Assembly: GCF_000717185.1 (NCBI RefSeq)
Contig: NZ_JNYE01000004.1
Span: 75,320 to 139,319 of the forward strand
Direction of reading: 5' to 3'
DNA from: Kitasatospora phosalacinea
GTDB taxonomy: Bacteria; Actinomycetota; Actinomycetes; Streptomycetales; Streptomycetaceae
DNA: 64,000 bases
Shown here: piece after piece, positions 37,793 to 47,360 of the stretch
Layout: each line of letters opens with the position of its first letter
Numbering within the stretch: position 1 is the stretch's first letter
The notes under the pieces: generated by a model
Database searches by the model: none
What the model was told of the DNA's origin: nothing
What the model saw: only the letters and a program-made list of their open reading frames with translations
Translations under genes and position numbers: made by a program

Positions 37793-38842
37793 TCAGCCGC
37801 AGGTGACGCCGGCGTCCTGCCAGCTGGCGGCGTCCACCATCCGGGTCGGTGCGAAGGCCTCGGCGGGGAAGTCCTTGCCGTTCTTGAGCTTGTCGTACAT
37901 GGTCTGGACGGCGAGCGCGCCGACGTCCTTGCCGTTGATGAACAGGGCGGCCTTCATGCCGGTGGGCTGTCCGCTCTTCCAGTCCTTGCAGGCCAGGTAG
38001 GCGCCGAGGCCGACGCCGATCACGTCCTCGGCCTTGAACCCGGCGTTGGCGAGCGCGGTGACGCCGCCCTGCACGTTCTCGTCGTTGCAGCCCCACACCA
38101 CCCAGTGCTTGACGCCGGGGTTGGCGGTGACGGTGGCGGCGACCTTGTCCTGGGCGCCGGTGGGGGTGTTGTCGGTGGCGACGTCGACGGCCTTGACGCC
38201 GGGGACGGCCGCGTCGAAGGCCTGCCGGGCGGCCTTGACCCGGTCGCCGCAGACCGTGACGTCCTGCTTCCAGGCGGAGATCACCCGGGTGTCGGCGGCG
38301 CTCCAGCCGGCCTTGGTGAACTCCTCGGCGGCGCGCTTGCCGACCTCGCCGCCCATCTGGGCGCCGGAGAAGCCGATCCGCGGCACCAGGTGCTCCGCGG
38401 CGCAGGCGGACGGGTCGGGGCCGTCGGTGCAGATCTGGTCGTCGGAGGTGAGGAGGGCGACCTTGGCGTCCCGGGCGGCCTGGACGACCTGCGGGCCGAC
38501 GGCGGGGTCGGGGACGACCACGATCAGGCCGTTGGACTTCTGGGCGAGCGCGGACTGCACCTCGCTGACCGTCTTGTTGGCGTCGCTGCCGAGGTTGACG
38601 ACCTTCAGGTCGACGCCCAGCTCGGCGGCCTTGGCCTTGGCCCCGGCCGCCTCGCCGACGAAGTACTCCTGGTCGCCCTGCTTCTGCAGGTAGGTGATCG
38701 AGATCTTCCCGTCGACCTTGGCGACGCCGCCGTCGCCGGACGCGGACTGCTGTCCGGTCGAGCAGGCGGTGGCGGCGAGCCCGAGGGCGAGCAGCAGGGC
38801 CGCGGCCGAGGCGGTGCGGGAGGAGGGGGCGGTTCGAGGCAT
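37793..38842 (-). CDS. Sugar ABC transporter substrate-binding lipoprotein (L-arabinose-like)
   Basis: Lipoprotein of 349 residues; the signal ends with Cys27 in TAC. The mature part is a type I periplasmic-binding fold: ITYLQKQGDQEYFVGEAAGAK region, GLIVVVPDPAVGPQVVQAAR, LTSDDQICTDGP, GFSGAQMGGEVGKRAAEEF and WGCNDENVQGGVTAL. The closest family I recall is L-arabinose binding proteins (AraF-like), which fits the arabinose-rich polymers the nearby enzymes act on, but galactose or another pentose is possible. AAGGAG precedes ATG 38842. It is the first gene of the operon, with a 149-nt gap to the ATPase gene. Confidence 0.87.
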   Translation of the reverse strand: MPRTAPSSRTASAAALLLALGLAATACSTGQQSASGDGGVAKVDGKISITYLQKQGDQEYFVGEAAGAKAKAAELGVDLKVVNLGSDANKTVSEVQSALAQKSNGLIVVVPDPAVGPQVVQAARDAKVALLTSDDQICTDGPDPSACAAEHLVPRIGFSGAQMGGEVGKRAAEEFTKAGWSAADTRVISAWKQDVTVCGDRVKAARQAFDAAVPGVKAVDVATDNTPTGAQDKVAATVTANPGVKHWVVWGCNDENVQGGVTALANAGFKAEDVIGVGLGAYLACKDWKSGQPTGMKAALFINGKDVGALAVQTMYDKLKNGKDFPAEAFAPTRMVDAASWQDAGVTCG

Positions 38843-39205
38843 GGAGACGCTCCTTGGCGCAGGAGTCCGGACCGGCGCGAGACTGCGCACTGAAGTCAAC
38901 AGACAACCGAACACGATTCAACGTGATGCAACAATGAGAGGGGTGGGGACGGGCCCGAGTCAAGCCGGGCGACCCGCCGATACCGGGTCGTGACCTGGCC
39001 CCGCGATCGCCCGAAACCGGCGCCGCCCCCGTCTCCGTCCCCGCCGTAACTGCCGTGACCTGCCGATTTCTCGAAGCGGAGGGGTCGCTGTCCGATCACG
39101 AAGCGGCATCGCGGGGCAACAACGGCTTGACGCCCCGGCAACACCGGGTCAACACTCGTCGCCAACGCCATGTTGGCGTAAACATCCGCCGAAGGGCACT
39201 TCTCC
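38843..39205. promoter_or_regulatory. Divergent control region between two sugar ABC operons
   Basis: 363 nt. On the CUT2 side an AT-rich block (38893-38940) holds ACAACCGAACAC (38903-38914), identical to 29490-29501, and the palindrome CACGATTCAACGTG (38912-38925). On the CUT1 side TTGACG (39128-39133) is a possible -35 and the LacI-type operator covers 39170-39185, just before the GAAGGG ribosome site. The two operons thus appear to answer to different regulators. Confidence 0.6.
39170..39185. promoter_or_regulatory. LacI-type operator (copy 3)
   Basis: ATGTTGGCGTAAACAT, palindromic with central CG, lies 20 nt before the first CUT1 permease gene. It matches the LacI-gene copy at 34861 in 14 of 16 positions. 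Confidence 0.78.
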
Positions 39206-40156
39206 GTGAGCACGTCGCAGAGCACCACCTCCAGTACCGTCCGGTCCCGCTCCGCCCCCGCCGCCCGGCGCCGCCGCAACCGCGGTGCCCGGCACGGCGG
39301 TTGGGGCTTCGCGTTCTTCGCACCGTTCCTGGTGGTGTTCGTGGTCGGAGTCGCCGCGCCGCTCGGCTACGCCGCGTACCTGAGCCTGTTCCAGGACCGG
39401 CTGATCGGCGGCACGGTCTTCGTCGGGCTGGAGAACTACCGGCGTGCGCTGGGCGACGAGCTGTTCCGGGCGGGCCTGTGGCGGGTGCTGCTGTTCCTGC
39501 TGGTGCAGGTCCCGGTGATGCTGGGCCTGGCCCTGCTGGCGGCGCTGGCCGTCGACAGCGGCCGGCTGCGCCGCCCCGGCCTGTTCCGGATCGGCGTCTT
39601 CGTCCCGTACGCGGTGCCCGCCGTGGTCGCCTCGCTGATGTGGGGCTACCTGTACGGCGACCGGTTCGGCCTGGCCGGGCAGATCGGCGACTTCTTCGGC
39701 ACCCGGCTGCCCGACCTGCTCGGCCCGGACTGGATGCTCGCGTCCATCGGCAACGTGGTGACCTGGCAGTACACCGGCTACAACATGCTGATCCTGTACG
39801 CGGCGCTGCGCACCGTGCCCACCGAGCTGTACGAGGCCGCGGCGCTGGACGGCGCGGGCGAGTTCCGCAAGGCGTGGAGCATCAAGCTGCCCGCCGTCCG
39901 CCCGGCCCTGGTGCTGGCCACGGTGTTCTCGATCATCGGCACCTTCCAGCTGTTCAACGAGCCCAACGTGATGCAGTCGCTGGCGCCGAACGTGGTCTCC
40001 ACCAGCTACACGCCCAACATGTACGCCTACAACCTGGCCTTCAACGGCCAGCAGTTCAACTACTCGGCAGCCGTCGCCGTGGTCCTCGGCGGGGTCACCG
40101 CCGTGATCGCCTACGCCGTCCAGCTCCGGTCGATGCGGAAGGGACAGGGCGCATGA
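39206..40156 (+). CDS. CUT1 sugar ABC permease, MalF type
   Basis: Protein of 316 residues with six predicted helices and a basic Arg-rich N-terminus. The inner-membrane coupling loop EAAALDGAGEFRKAWSIKLP is the EAA motif that docks the ATPase. It forms the channel for an oligosaccharide importer with the next two genes. GTG 39206 follows GAAGGG by 10 nt and lies 20 nt after the LacI operator. No ATPase is encoded in the operon; in Streptomyces such systems use the shared ATPase MsiK encoded elsewhere. Confidence 0.9.
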   Translation: MSTSQSTTSSTVRSRSAPAARRRRNRGARHGGWGFAFFAPFLVVFVVGVAAPLGYAAYLSLFQDRLIGGTVFVGLENYRRALGDELFRAGLWRVLLFLLVQVPVMLGLALLAALAVDSGRLRRPGLFRIGVFVPYAVPAVVASLMWGYLYGDRFGLAGQIGDFFGTRLPDLLGPDWMLASIGNVVTWQYTGYNMLILYAALRTVPTELYEAAALDGAGEFRKAWSIKLPAVRPALVLATVFSIIGTFQLFNEPNVMQSLAPNVVSTSYTPNMYAYNLAFNGQQFNYSAAVAVVLGGVTAVIAYAVQLRSMRKGQGA

Positions 40157-41043
40157 GGACCCCCACCACGAGGCGGCGTCCGCGCCGCGGCCGGGCCAGC
40201 AACGCGCTGACGCTGGCGATGGCGCTGATGCTGGGCTACGCGCTGCTCCCGCTGGTGTGGCTGTTCATGGCCGCCACCAAGGACACCGCCTCGCTGATGG
40301 ACAGCTTCGGCCTGTGGTTCGGCCACGGCTTCCACCTGTTCGGCAACATCGGCGACGTGCTGAGCTACGACGACGGCATCTACCTGCGCTGGTTCGGCAA
40401 CACCCTGCTGTACGCGGTGGTCGGCGCGGGCGGCGCGGCGTTCATCGCCACCGCCGCCGGGTACGGCCTGGCCAAGTACCGCTTCCGCGGCCGCACCGCG
40501 CTGGCCGCCACCGTGCTCGGCGCGATCGCCATCCCCGGCACCGCGCTGGCCGTCCCCACCTACCTGCTGTTCAGCAAGGCCGGGATCGTCGACACCCCGT
40601 GGGCGGTGCTGCTGCCCTCGCTGGTCAGCCCGTTCGGCGTCTACCTGATGCGGGTGTACGCCGCCGAGGCGGTGCCGGACTCGATGCTGGAGGCCGCCCG
40701 GATCGACGGCGCGGGCGAACTGCGCACCTTCTTCACCGTCTCGCTGCGGCTGCTCGCCCCCGGCTTCGTCACCGTCCTGCTGTTCGCCCTGGTCGCGACC
40801 TGGAACAACTACTTCCTGCCGCTGATCGTGCTCAGCGACCCGAAGTGGTTCCCGCTGACCGTCGGCCTCAACCAGTGGAACTCCCTGGCCACCGGCGCCG
40901 CGGGCAGCGGCGCCACCACCACCGACTTCTACCCGCTGGTCGTCACCGGCAGCCTGCTGGCGATCGTCCCGCTGGTGGTCGCCTTCCTCTTCCTGCAGCG
41001 CTACTGGCAGTCCGGCCTGTCGGCCGGCTCCGTCAAGGAATGA
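40153..41043 (+). CDS. CUT1 sugar ABC permease, MalG type
   Basis: Protein of 296 residues, six helices, EAA loop EAARIDGAGELRTFFTVSLR and the usual C-terminal segment ending in a basic tail. It pairs with the MalF-type permease, whose stop codon its ATG overlaps by 4 nt. It is followed after 43 nt by the binding-protein gene. Confidence 0.9.
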   Translation: MRTPTTRRRPRRGRASNALTLAMALMLGYALLPLVWLFMAATKDTASLMDSFGLWFGHGFHLFGNIGDVLSYDDGIYLRWFGNTLLYAVVGAGGAAFIATAAGYGLAKYRFRGRTALAATVLGAIAIPGTALAVPTYLLFSKAGIVDTPWAVLLPSLVSPFGVYLMRVYAAEAVPDSMLEAARIDGAGELRTFFTVSLRLLAPGFVTVLLFALVATWNNYFLPLIVLSDPKWFPLTVGLNQWNSLATGAAGSGATTTDFYPLVVTGSLLAIVPLVVAFLFLQRYWQSGLSAGSVKE

Positions 41044-41086
41044 CGGCACCCCCCTACCCTCCGCCCCTCCACAGCAAGGAACCGCC

Positions 41087-42427
41087 ATGTCTCCCGCCCC
41101 CTCCCGCCGCCGCAGACTCGCGGCCCTCGTCCCGGCCGCGGCCCTGCTGCTCGGCCTGACCGCCTGCGGCTCGGACGGCTCCGCCTCCCCCGCGGTCACC
41201 GACCCCGCCGCGGCGCTGGACACCCCCACCACGCTGACCTTCTGGACGTGGGCGCCGAACATCGACAAGACCGTCGCGCTGTTCGAGCAGAAGTACCCGA
41301 AGATCAAGGTCGAGGTGGTCAACGCGGGCCAGTCCGCGACCGAGTACACCAAGATGCAGACCGCGATCAAGGCCGGCAGCGGCGGCCCGGACGTCGCCCA
41401 GGTCGAGTACTTCGCCCTGCCCGAGTTCGCGCTCTCCAAGCGGCTGGTGGACCTCAAGCAGTACGGGGCGGCCGGCCTGGAGTCGAAGTTCACCCCGTCC
41501 GCCTGGTCGCAGGTCGCGCTGAACGGCGGCGTCTGGGCCGTCCCGCAGGACACCGGCCCGATGGCGATGTTCTACAACAAGAAGGTCTTCGACGAGCTCG
41601 GCCTGCAGCCGCCCACCACCTGGGCCGAGTTCGAGGAGGCCGCGGTGAAGATCAAGGCGTCCGACCCGAACCGCTTCATCACCTCCATCGACCCCGGTGA
41701 CGCGGGCGGCCTGGACAGCTTCGTCTGGCAGGCCGGCGGCCGCCCCTTCCAGCAGAAGGACGCCACGAACGTCGCCGTCGACCTCCAGGACCCGGGCAGC
41801 AAGAAGGTCGCCGACCTGTGGTCCTCGCTGCTGCAGCGCAAGCTGGTCGACGCCGCGCCCGGCTGGACCAACGAGTGGTGGCAGAGCATGGACAGCGGCC
41901 GCTACGCGATGTGGCTGATCGGCGCGTGGGCGCCCGGCAACATCGCCTCCACCATCCCGAACACCGCCAAGGACTGGCGGGTCGCGCCGATGCCGCAGTG
42001 GTCGAAGGGCGACAAGGTCTCGGCGGAGAACGGCGGTTCGGCCGTCGCGGTGCCCACCTCCAGCAAGCACCAGGCCGCCGCCGCGGCGTTCGCGATCTGG
42101 CTGAACTCCGACCCGGAGGCCGTCCGCTCGCTCAACGAGAACGGCCTCTTCCCGGCCACCACCGGCCTGCTCACCGACCCGGGCTTCCTGGACGAGCCGC
42201 TGGAGGCGCTCGGCGGCCAGCAGGCCAACCGGATCTTCGCCGACTCCTCCGCCACCGTCGGCACCGGCTGGCAGTACCTGCCCTACCAGGTGTACGCCAA
42301 CTCGGTCTTCAAGGACACCGTCGGCCAGTCCGCGAACAGCGGCGACCTGAACGCCGGCCTGAGCGCCTGGCAGAAGCGGATCGCCGACTACGGCAACCAG
42401 CAGGGCTTCAAGGTCACCACGCCGTGA
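41087..42427 (+). CDS. CUT1 extracellular oligosaccharide-binding lipoprotein
   Basis: Lipoprotein of 446 residues with the lipobox LTAC (Cys27) after an Arg-rich n-region. The mature protein has the type II solute-binding fold of family SBP_bac_1: TLTFWTWAPNIDKTVALFEQ, GPDVAQVEYFALPEF, VPQDTGPMAMFYNKK. It delivers an oligosaccharide to the permeases encoded just upstream. Nearby beta-galactosidase and galactanases suggest beta-1,6-galacto-oligosaccharides. AAGGAA precedes ATG 41087. A strong hairpin follows, so GH35 expression is probably reduced relative to the transporter. Confidence 0.9.
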   Translation: MSPAPSRRRRLAALVPAAALLLGLTACGSDGSASPAVTDPAAALDTPTTLTFWTWAPNIDKTVALFEQKYPKIKVEVVNAGQSATEYTKMQTAIKAGSGGPDVAQVEYFALPEFALSKRLVDLKQYGAAGLESKFTPSAWSQVALNGGVWAVPQDTGPMAMFYNKKVFDELGLQPPTTWAEFEEAAVKIKASDPNRFITSIDPGDAGGLDSFVWQAGGRPFQQKDATNVAVDLQDPGSKKVADLWSSLLQRKLVDAAPGWTNEWWQSMDSGRYAMWLIGAWAPGNIASTIPNTAKDWRVAPMPQWSKGDKVSAENGGSAVAVPTSSKHQAAAAAFAIWLNSDPEAVRSLNENGLFPATTGLLTDPGFLDEPLEALGGQQANRIFADSSATVGTGWQYLPYQVYANSVFKDTVGQSANSGDLNAGLSAWQKRIADYGNQQGFKVTTP

Positions 42428-42432
42428 CCCCC

Positions 42433-42477
42433 GGCCGGTGCCCGCCCGCGCCCGCCGCGGCCGGGCGGGCACCGGCC
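42433..42477 (+). terminator. Hairpin between binding-protein and GH35 genes
   Basis: Perfect 16-bp stem (42433-42448 with 42462-42477) and 13-nt loop, 6 nt after the binding-protein stop. It can act as a partial terminator or as a 3' stabiliser that raises the binding-protein mRNA level. Confidence 0.8.
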
Positions 42478-42510
42478 CCCTCCCTCCAGCACCCCAGGAG
42501 CAGCGACACC

Positions 42511-44262
42511 ATGCCCGTCCTCGACACCGACGGCGGCGAGTTCACCCTCGACGGCGCCCCGTTCCGCATCCTCTCCGGCGGACTGCACTACTTCCGGATC
42601 CACCCCGACCACTGGGCCGACCGCCTGCGCAAGGCCCGCCTGATGGGCCTCAACACGGTCGAGACGTACGTCCCGTGGAACCTCCACCAGCCCCGGCCCG
42701 GCGAGCTGCGCTTCGACGGCGGACTCGACCTGCCGGCCTTCCTCGACCTCGCCGCCGCCGAGGGCCTGCACGTGCTGCTCCGCCCCGGCCCGTACATCTG
42801 CGCCGAGTGGGAGGGCGGCGGCCTGCCGTCCTGGCTGCTCACCGACCCGGACGTGCGGCTGCGCAGCAACCACCCCGGCTACCTGCACGCCGTCGAGGGC
42901 TGGTTCTCCGCGCTGCTCCCGAAGGTCGCCGACAAGCTCGCCACCCGCGGCGGCCCGGTGCTGGCCGTCCAGGTGGAGAACGAGTACGGCGCGTACGGCG
43001 ACGACACCTCCCACCTGGCCCACCTCGCCGAGCTGCTGCGCCGGTACGGCGTGGACGTGCCGCTGTTCACCTGCGACCAGCCCGGCGACCTGGCCCGCGG
43101 CGCCCTGCCCGGCACCCTGGCCACCGTCAACTTCGGCAGCCGCGCCCGCCAGGGCCTCGCCGCGCTGGACGCGCTGCGGCCCGGGGAGCCCAAGCTGTGC
43201 GCCGAGTTCTGGATCGGCTGGTTCGACCGGTGGGGCGGGCGGCACGTGGTGCGCGACCCGGAGGACGCCGCCCGCGAGCTCGACGAGCTGCTGGCCGCCG
43301 GGGCCTCCGTCAACCTGTACATGTTCCACGGCGGCACCAACTTCGGCTTCACCAACGGCGCCAACGACAAGCACACCTACCGGCCCACCGTCACCGGCTA
43401 CGACTACGACGCGCCCCTCGACGAGGCCGGCGACCCCACCGCCAAGTACCACGCCTTCCGCGAGGTGCTCGCCAAGTACGGGCCGCCGGTGGCCGAACCG
43501 GCCCCCGCCGCCGCGCCCAAGCTGCCCGCGGCCGCCGTCCAGCTCACCGAGAGCGCCCCGCTCCTCGCCGACCTGCCCGTCCTCGGCACACCGGTGCCCG
43601 CGCTGCGCCCGCTCCGCATGGAGGAGCTCGGCCAGGACTTCGGCTTCGTCCTCTACAAGGCGGTCCTGCCCGCCGCGGGCCCCGCCCTGCTGGAGGTCGG
43701 CGCCGTCGCCGACCGCGCCCAGGTGTTCGTCGACGGCCAGCCCGTGGGCGCGCTGGAACGCGAGGACCACGAGCGGGCGATCGCCTTCCACGTGCCGCGG
43801 GCCGGCGCCGTGCTGCGGCTGCTGGTGGAGAACCAGGGGCGGGTCAACTACGGCGAGGGCCTGCACGACCGCAAGGGCCTGCACGGGCCGGTGCTCCTCA
43901 ACGGCGCGGAGCTGACCGGCTGGAGCAGCCTGCCGCTGCCGCTGGACGACCTCGGCGAACTCTCCTTCACCGGCACCGCGGGCCCCGTCCCCGGCCCGGT
44001 CTTCCACCGCGGCACCTTCCACGTCGACGAGCCCGCCGACACCTTCCTGCACCTGCCCGGCTGGACCAAGGGCAACGCCTGGGTCAACGGCTTCCCGCTC
44101 GGCCGCCACTGGTCCCGCGGCCCCCAGCGCTCGCTGTACGTCCCCGGCCCGGCCCTGCGCCCCGGGCCGAACGAACTGACGGTGCTGGAGCTGCACGCCG
44201 CCCCGTCCCACCGCACCGCCCGGCTGCTCCCCCACCCGGACCTCGGCCCGACCGAGGAGTAA
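42511..44262 (+). CDS. GH35 beta-galactosidase, cytoplasmic
   Basis: Protein of 583 residues without a signal peptide. The GH35 hallmarks are all present: GGLHYFRIHPDHWADRL, YVPWNLHQP, RPGPYICAEWEGGGLP, the acid/base Glu in QVENEYG (E158), the nucleophile in CAEFWIGWFD (E232) and MFHGGTNFGF. Two C-terminal beta domains follow. It removes terminal beta-linked galactose, most likely from oligosaccharides brought in by the preceding CUT1 importer. AGGAG at 42496 precedes ATG 42511. It is separated from the binding-protein gene by a hairpin and followed by another. Confidence 0.93.
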   Translation: MPVLDTDGGEFTLDGAPFRILSGGLHYFRIHPDHWADRLRKARLMGLNTVETYVPWNLHQPRPGELRFDGGLDLPAFLDLAAAEGLHVLLRPGPYICAEWEGGGLPSWLLTDPDVRLRSNHPGYLHAVEGWFSALLPKVADKLATRGGPVLAVQVENEYGAYGDDTSHLAHLAELLRRYGVDVPLFTCDQPGDLARGALPGTLATVNFGSRARQGLAALDALRPGEPKLCAEFWIGWFDRWGGRHVVRDPEDAARELDELLAAGASVNLYMFHGGTNFGFTNGANDKHTYRPTVTGYDYDAPLDEAGDPTAKYHAFREVLAKYGPPVAEPAPAAAPKLPAAAVQLTESAPLLADLPVLGTPVPALRPLRMEELGQDFGFVLYKAVLPAAGPALLEVGAVADRAQVFVDGQPVGALEREDHERAIAFHVPRAGAVLRLLVENQGRVNYGEGLHDRKGLHGPVLLNGAELTGWSSLPLPLDDLGELSFTGTAGPVPGPVFHRGTFHVDEPADTFLHLPGWTKGNAWVNGFPLGRHWSRGPQRSLYVPGPALRPGPNELTVLELHAAPSHRTARLLPHPDLGPTEE

Positions 44263-44268
44263 CCCCCC

Positions 44269-44295
44269 GGCCCGGCCCCTCCCCGGGGCCGGGCC
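44269..44295 (+). terminator. Hairpin after the GH35 gene
   Basis: 11-bp perfect stem (44269-44279 with 44285-44295) and 5-nt loop, 6 nt after the stop. Confidence 0.8.
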
Positions 44296-44358
44296 GCAGA
44301 CGCCCGTCCTCCTCCGGGCCCCTCCCCGGCGCCCCCACCCCGAGCAGGAGAGACCGCC

Positions 44359-47262
44359 ATGCCCCCGAACCCCCCCTCCCTGGACCGCCGCCGGTTCGTC
44401 GCGGCCGCCGCCCTGACCGCCGGGGCCGCCGCCCTCGGCGGCGCACTGCTCCCCGCCGCCCGCGCCGCCGCGGCCGTCCCCCCGCAGGTCACGCTCCCGC
44501 AGCGGGGCAGCTACGACACCGCGCAGGCCACCGCCTGGACCGACGGCTTCGTCACCGGCAACGGCACCCACGGCGCGGTGCCGTTCGGGAGCCCGCTGCT
44601 GGAGCGGGTCGTCCTCAACCACCACTCCTTCGTGCTCCCCAACGGCACCCGCGACCTCGCCCCGCCGGTCCTCGCCGACCGCCTCGACACCGTCCGCGAC
44701 CAGGCGCTGTCCGGCGACCACTGGGGCGCCGCCGGCACCTTCGCCGAGGGCTGGTCGCTGCGCTGGACGCAGACCTTCCACCCCGGCTACGAGCTGCGGC
44801 TGAGCAGCCCGGCGATGACCACCGCCAACAACTACGCCCGGATCGTCGACTACCGCACCGGCGAGGTCACCCACACCTGGACCGACAGCGCCGGCACCTG
44901 GAAGCGGCACGTCTTCGCCTCCCGGGCCGACGACGTGATCGTGCACGAGCTGCTGCCCGCCACCGGCCGGACGGTCGACACCACCGTCACCGCGTACACC
45001 GCGCTCGACGGCCTCCCCGCGGACGTGGCCTTCGCAGTGTCCGCCGCCCGGGTCTCCGCCACCGAGGGCACCCTGGACGTGCGCGGCACCTACCCGGCCG
45101 GGCAGGGCGCGTACGGCTTCGAGGGCGTCACCCGGGTCGTGGTCAGCGGCAGCAAGGCCACCGTGACGGTCGGCGGCGGCGGCCTGGTGGTCGCCAAGGC
45201 CGCGAAGGTGGTGCTGCTGACCAAGCTCGGCCGGTACGAGGGCGCCACCGGGTGGAACGCCAAGCCTTTGCAGGCCGCGCTGTCCGCGCTGCCCGCCGAC
45301 TACGCCGCCCTGCTCGGGCGGCACGCGCCGCTGCACCAGGCGCTGTTCGACGGCTCCGGCCTCGACCTCGGGGTGTCCGCCGCCGACCGGCAGCTGTCCA
45401 CCGGCGAGCTGCTCGCCCGGCAGAACGGCGACCGCTCGACGGTCGACCTGGCCCTGCTGGAGCGGATGTACGACTCCGGCCGCTACCTGTTCGTCAGCTC
45501 CAGCGGCCTGCTGCCGCCCCGGCTGACCGGCCTGTGGACCGGCTCCTGGGACGGTGCCTGGGCGGACGACATCACCACCGACGCCAACATCAACCTGCAG
45601 GTCGCGGGCGGCAACCTGCTCCACCCCGGCGACGCCATGAACGCCTACTTCGAGCTGGTCCTCGGCCAGCTCGCCGACTGGCGCACCAACGCCGCGAACC
45701 TGTACGGCGCCCGCGGCTTCCTCGCCCCGACCCGCACCGACGGCGAGCACGGCCGCATGCTGCACTTCAACGGCAGCGACTTCCCCGGCCAGTGCTGGAC
45801 CGGCGGCGCCGACTGGCTGCTGTACCCGCTGCTGGAGCACTACCAGGTCACCGGCGACACCGCGTTCCTGCGCGACCGGCTGGGCCCGGCGCTGATGGAG
45901 CTCGCGCTGTTCTACGAGGACTTCCTGACCCGCACGGACGGCGGCGGCAAGGCGGTGTTCGTCCCGTCCTTCTCGATGGAGAACTCCCCGTCGAACACCG
46001 GCCAGATGCTCTCGGTCAACGCCACCGGCGACATCGCGGCCGGCCGGCACGCCCTGCGCTCCGCGATCGACGCGGCGAACGCCCTCGGCGTCGAGCAGGG
46101 CGCCGGGCAGGGCGTGGCCCGCTGGACGGCGCTGCTCGGCAGGCTGCCCGAGTACACCGTCAACGGGGACGGGGCGCTCGCCGAGTGGTCCTGGCCCGGG
46201 CTGCAGGACCGCTACAACCACCGGCACGTCCAGCACCTGTACGGGGCCTGGCCGCTGCACGAGATCAACCCGGAGGAGCGGCCCGACCTGGTCCGGGCGG
46301 CCGGGCGCGCCCTGGACCTGCGCGGCGACGAGAACCACTCGGCGCACGGCAGCCTGCACCGGGCGCTGGCCCGGGCCCGCCTCAAGGACGGCGCGGGCGT
46401 CTACGACAACCTCCGCAAGATCCTCGGCAGCAACATGGTCTGGCGTTCCCTGGTGACCTCGCACAACCCCGACCTGACCACCTACAACTGCGACGCCGCC
46501 CACGCGCTGCCGGGCGTCCTGGCCGAGGCCCTGCTGTACACCCGCCCGGGCGTGCTGGAGATCCTGCCCGCGCTGCCCGAGCAGATCGTCAGGGGCACGG
46601 TCCGGGGCGTCCGGGGCCGGTGCCGCGTCCTGGTGGAGAGCCTGGCCTGGGACACCGCGGCCCGCACCGCCACCCTGGTGCTGACCTCCGACACCACCCA
46701 GACGCTGACCTTCGTCTGCCGCCGCGGCATCGCCTCGCTCTCCACCGCCGCGCCCGTCGCCGCCTCCCCGCTCGGCGGCCACGCCAGGGCGCTGACGCTG
46801 ACCGCGGGCACCCGCACCACCGTCACCGTGGGCACCCTCGCGGGCAGTTACCGCCTGGTCAACCGGGCCAGCGGCAAGGTCCTCGACGTGGCGAACCAGG
46901 CGACCTGGGACGGCGCCGCGGTCGTCCAGTGGCCGTGGAACGGCGGTGCCAACCAGCAGTGGCGGCTGCTGCCCGGCTACGACGGCTCGTTCCGGCTGGT
47001 CAACGCCCGCAGCGGCAAGGTCCTCGACGACCCGGGCTCCTCCCCCGCCCCCGGGCAGGCCCTGGACCAGTGGACGGACACCCGCAGCCCCAACCAGTGG
47101 TGGACCGTGCTCCCGGCCGCGGCCGGGTACGTCCGCCTGGTCAACGTCTCCAGCGGCCTGTGCCTGGACACCGCGGGCGGCTCGACGGACGACGGCGCGG
47201 CCGCCGTCCAGGCCGCGGCCGGCGGCGCCCCCTCCCAGGACTGGGCGCTCGTCGCCGTCTGA
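44359..47262 (+). CDS. Tat-exported GH95-like alpha-L-fucosidase/galactosidase with ricin-type domain
   Basis: Protein of 967 residues. A twin-arginine signal (DRRRFVAAAALTAG, cleaved near residue 37) suggests export folded. The body follows the GH95 plan: an N-terminal beta domain (FVTGNGTHGAVPFGSPLLERVVLNHHSF), then an (alpha/alpha)6 barrel with YLFVSSSGLLPPRLTGLW, DANINLQVAGGN, SFSMENSPSNTGQM and a C-terminal beta domain. GH95 enzymes remove alpha-1,2-L-fucose or alpha-L-galactose. Motifs are divergent from the best-known members, so specificity is uncertain. Residues about 830-967 are a CBM13 with three QxW-like repeats. GGAGAGA precedes ATG 44359. Confidence 0.78.
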   Translation: MPPNPPSLDRRRFVAAAALTAGAAALGGALLPAARAAAAVPPQVTLPQRGSYDTAQATAWTDGFVTGNGTHGAVPFGSPLLERVVLNHHSFVLPNGTRDLAPPVLADRLDTVRDQALSGDHWGAAGTFAEGWSLRWTQTFHPGYELRLSSPAMTTANNYARIVDYRTGEVTHTWTDSAGTWKRHVFASRADDVIVHELLPATGRTVDTTVTAYTALDGLPADVAFAVSAARVSATEGTLDVRGTYPAGQGAYGFEGVTRVVVSGSKATVTVGGGGLVVAKAAKVVLLTKLGRYEGATGWNAKPLQAALSALPADYAALLGRHAPLHQALFDGSGLDLGVSAADRQLSTGELLARQNGDRSTVDLALLERMYDSGRYLFVSSSGLLPPRLTGLWTGSWDGAWADDITTDANINLQVAGGNLLHPGDAMNAYFELVLGQLADWRTNAANLYGARGFLAPTRTDGEHGRMLHFNGSDFPGQCWTGGADWLLYPLLEHYQVTGDTAFLRDRLGPALMELALFYEDFLTRTDGGGKAVFVPSFSMENSPSNTGQMLSVNATGDIAAGRHALRSAIDAANALGVEQGAGQGVARWTALLGRLPEYTVNGDGALAEWSWPGLQDRYNHRHVQHLYGAWPLHEINPEERPDLVRAAGRALDLRGDENHSAHGSLHRALARARLKDGAGVYDNLRKILGSNMVWRSLVTSHNPDLTTYNCDAAHALPGVLAEALLYTRPGVLEILPALPEQIVRGTVRGVRGRCRVLVESLAWDTAARTATLVLTSDTTQTLTFVCRRGIASLSTAAPVAASPLGGHARALTLTAGTRTTVTVGTLAGSYRLVNRASGKVLDVANQATWDGAAVVQWPWNGGANQQWRLLPGYDGSFRLVNARSGKVLDDPGSSPAPGQALDQWTDTRSPNQWWTVLPAAAGYVRLVNVSSGLCLDTAGGSTDDGAAAVQAAAGGAPSQDWALVAV

Positions 47263-47264
47263 CC

Positions 47265-47311
47265 GGACCGGCCGCGGCGGCTACCGCCTGCGGGCCTGCG
47301 GCGGCCGGTCC
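47265..47311. terminator. Hairpin between convergent genes
   Basis: GGACCGGCCGC (47265-47275) pairs perfectly with 47301-47311. It lies 2 nt after the GH95-like stop and before the convergent EF-hand gene. Confidence 0.7.
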
Positions 47312-47360
47312 GGCCGGCGGTGCCACCCACCCCGGCGGCCCGACCACCCGCCCGGCCCCG

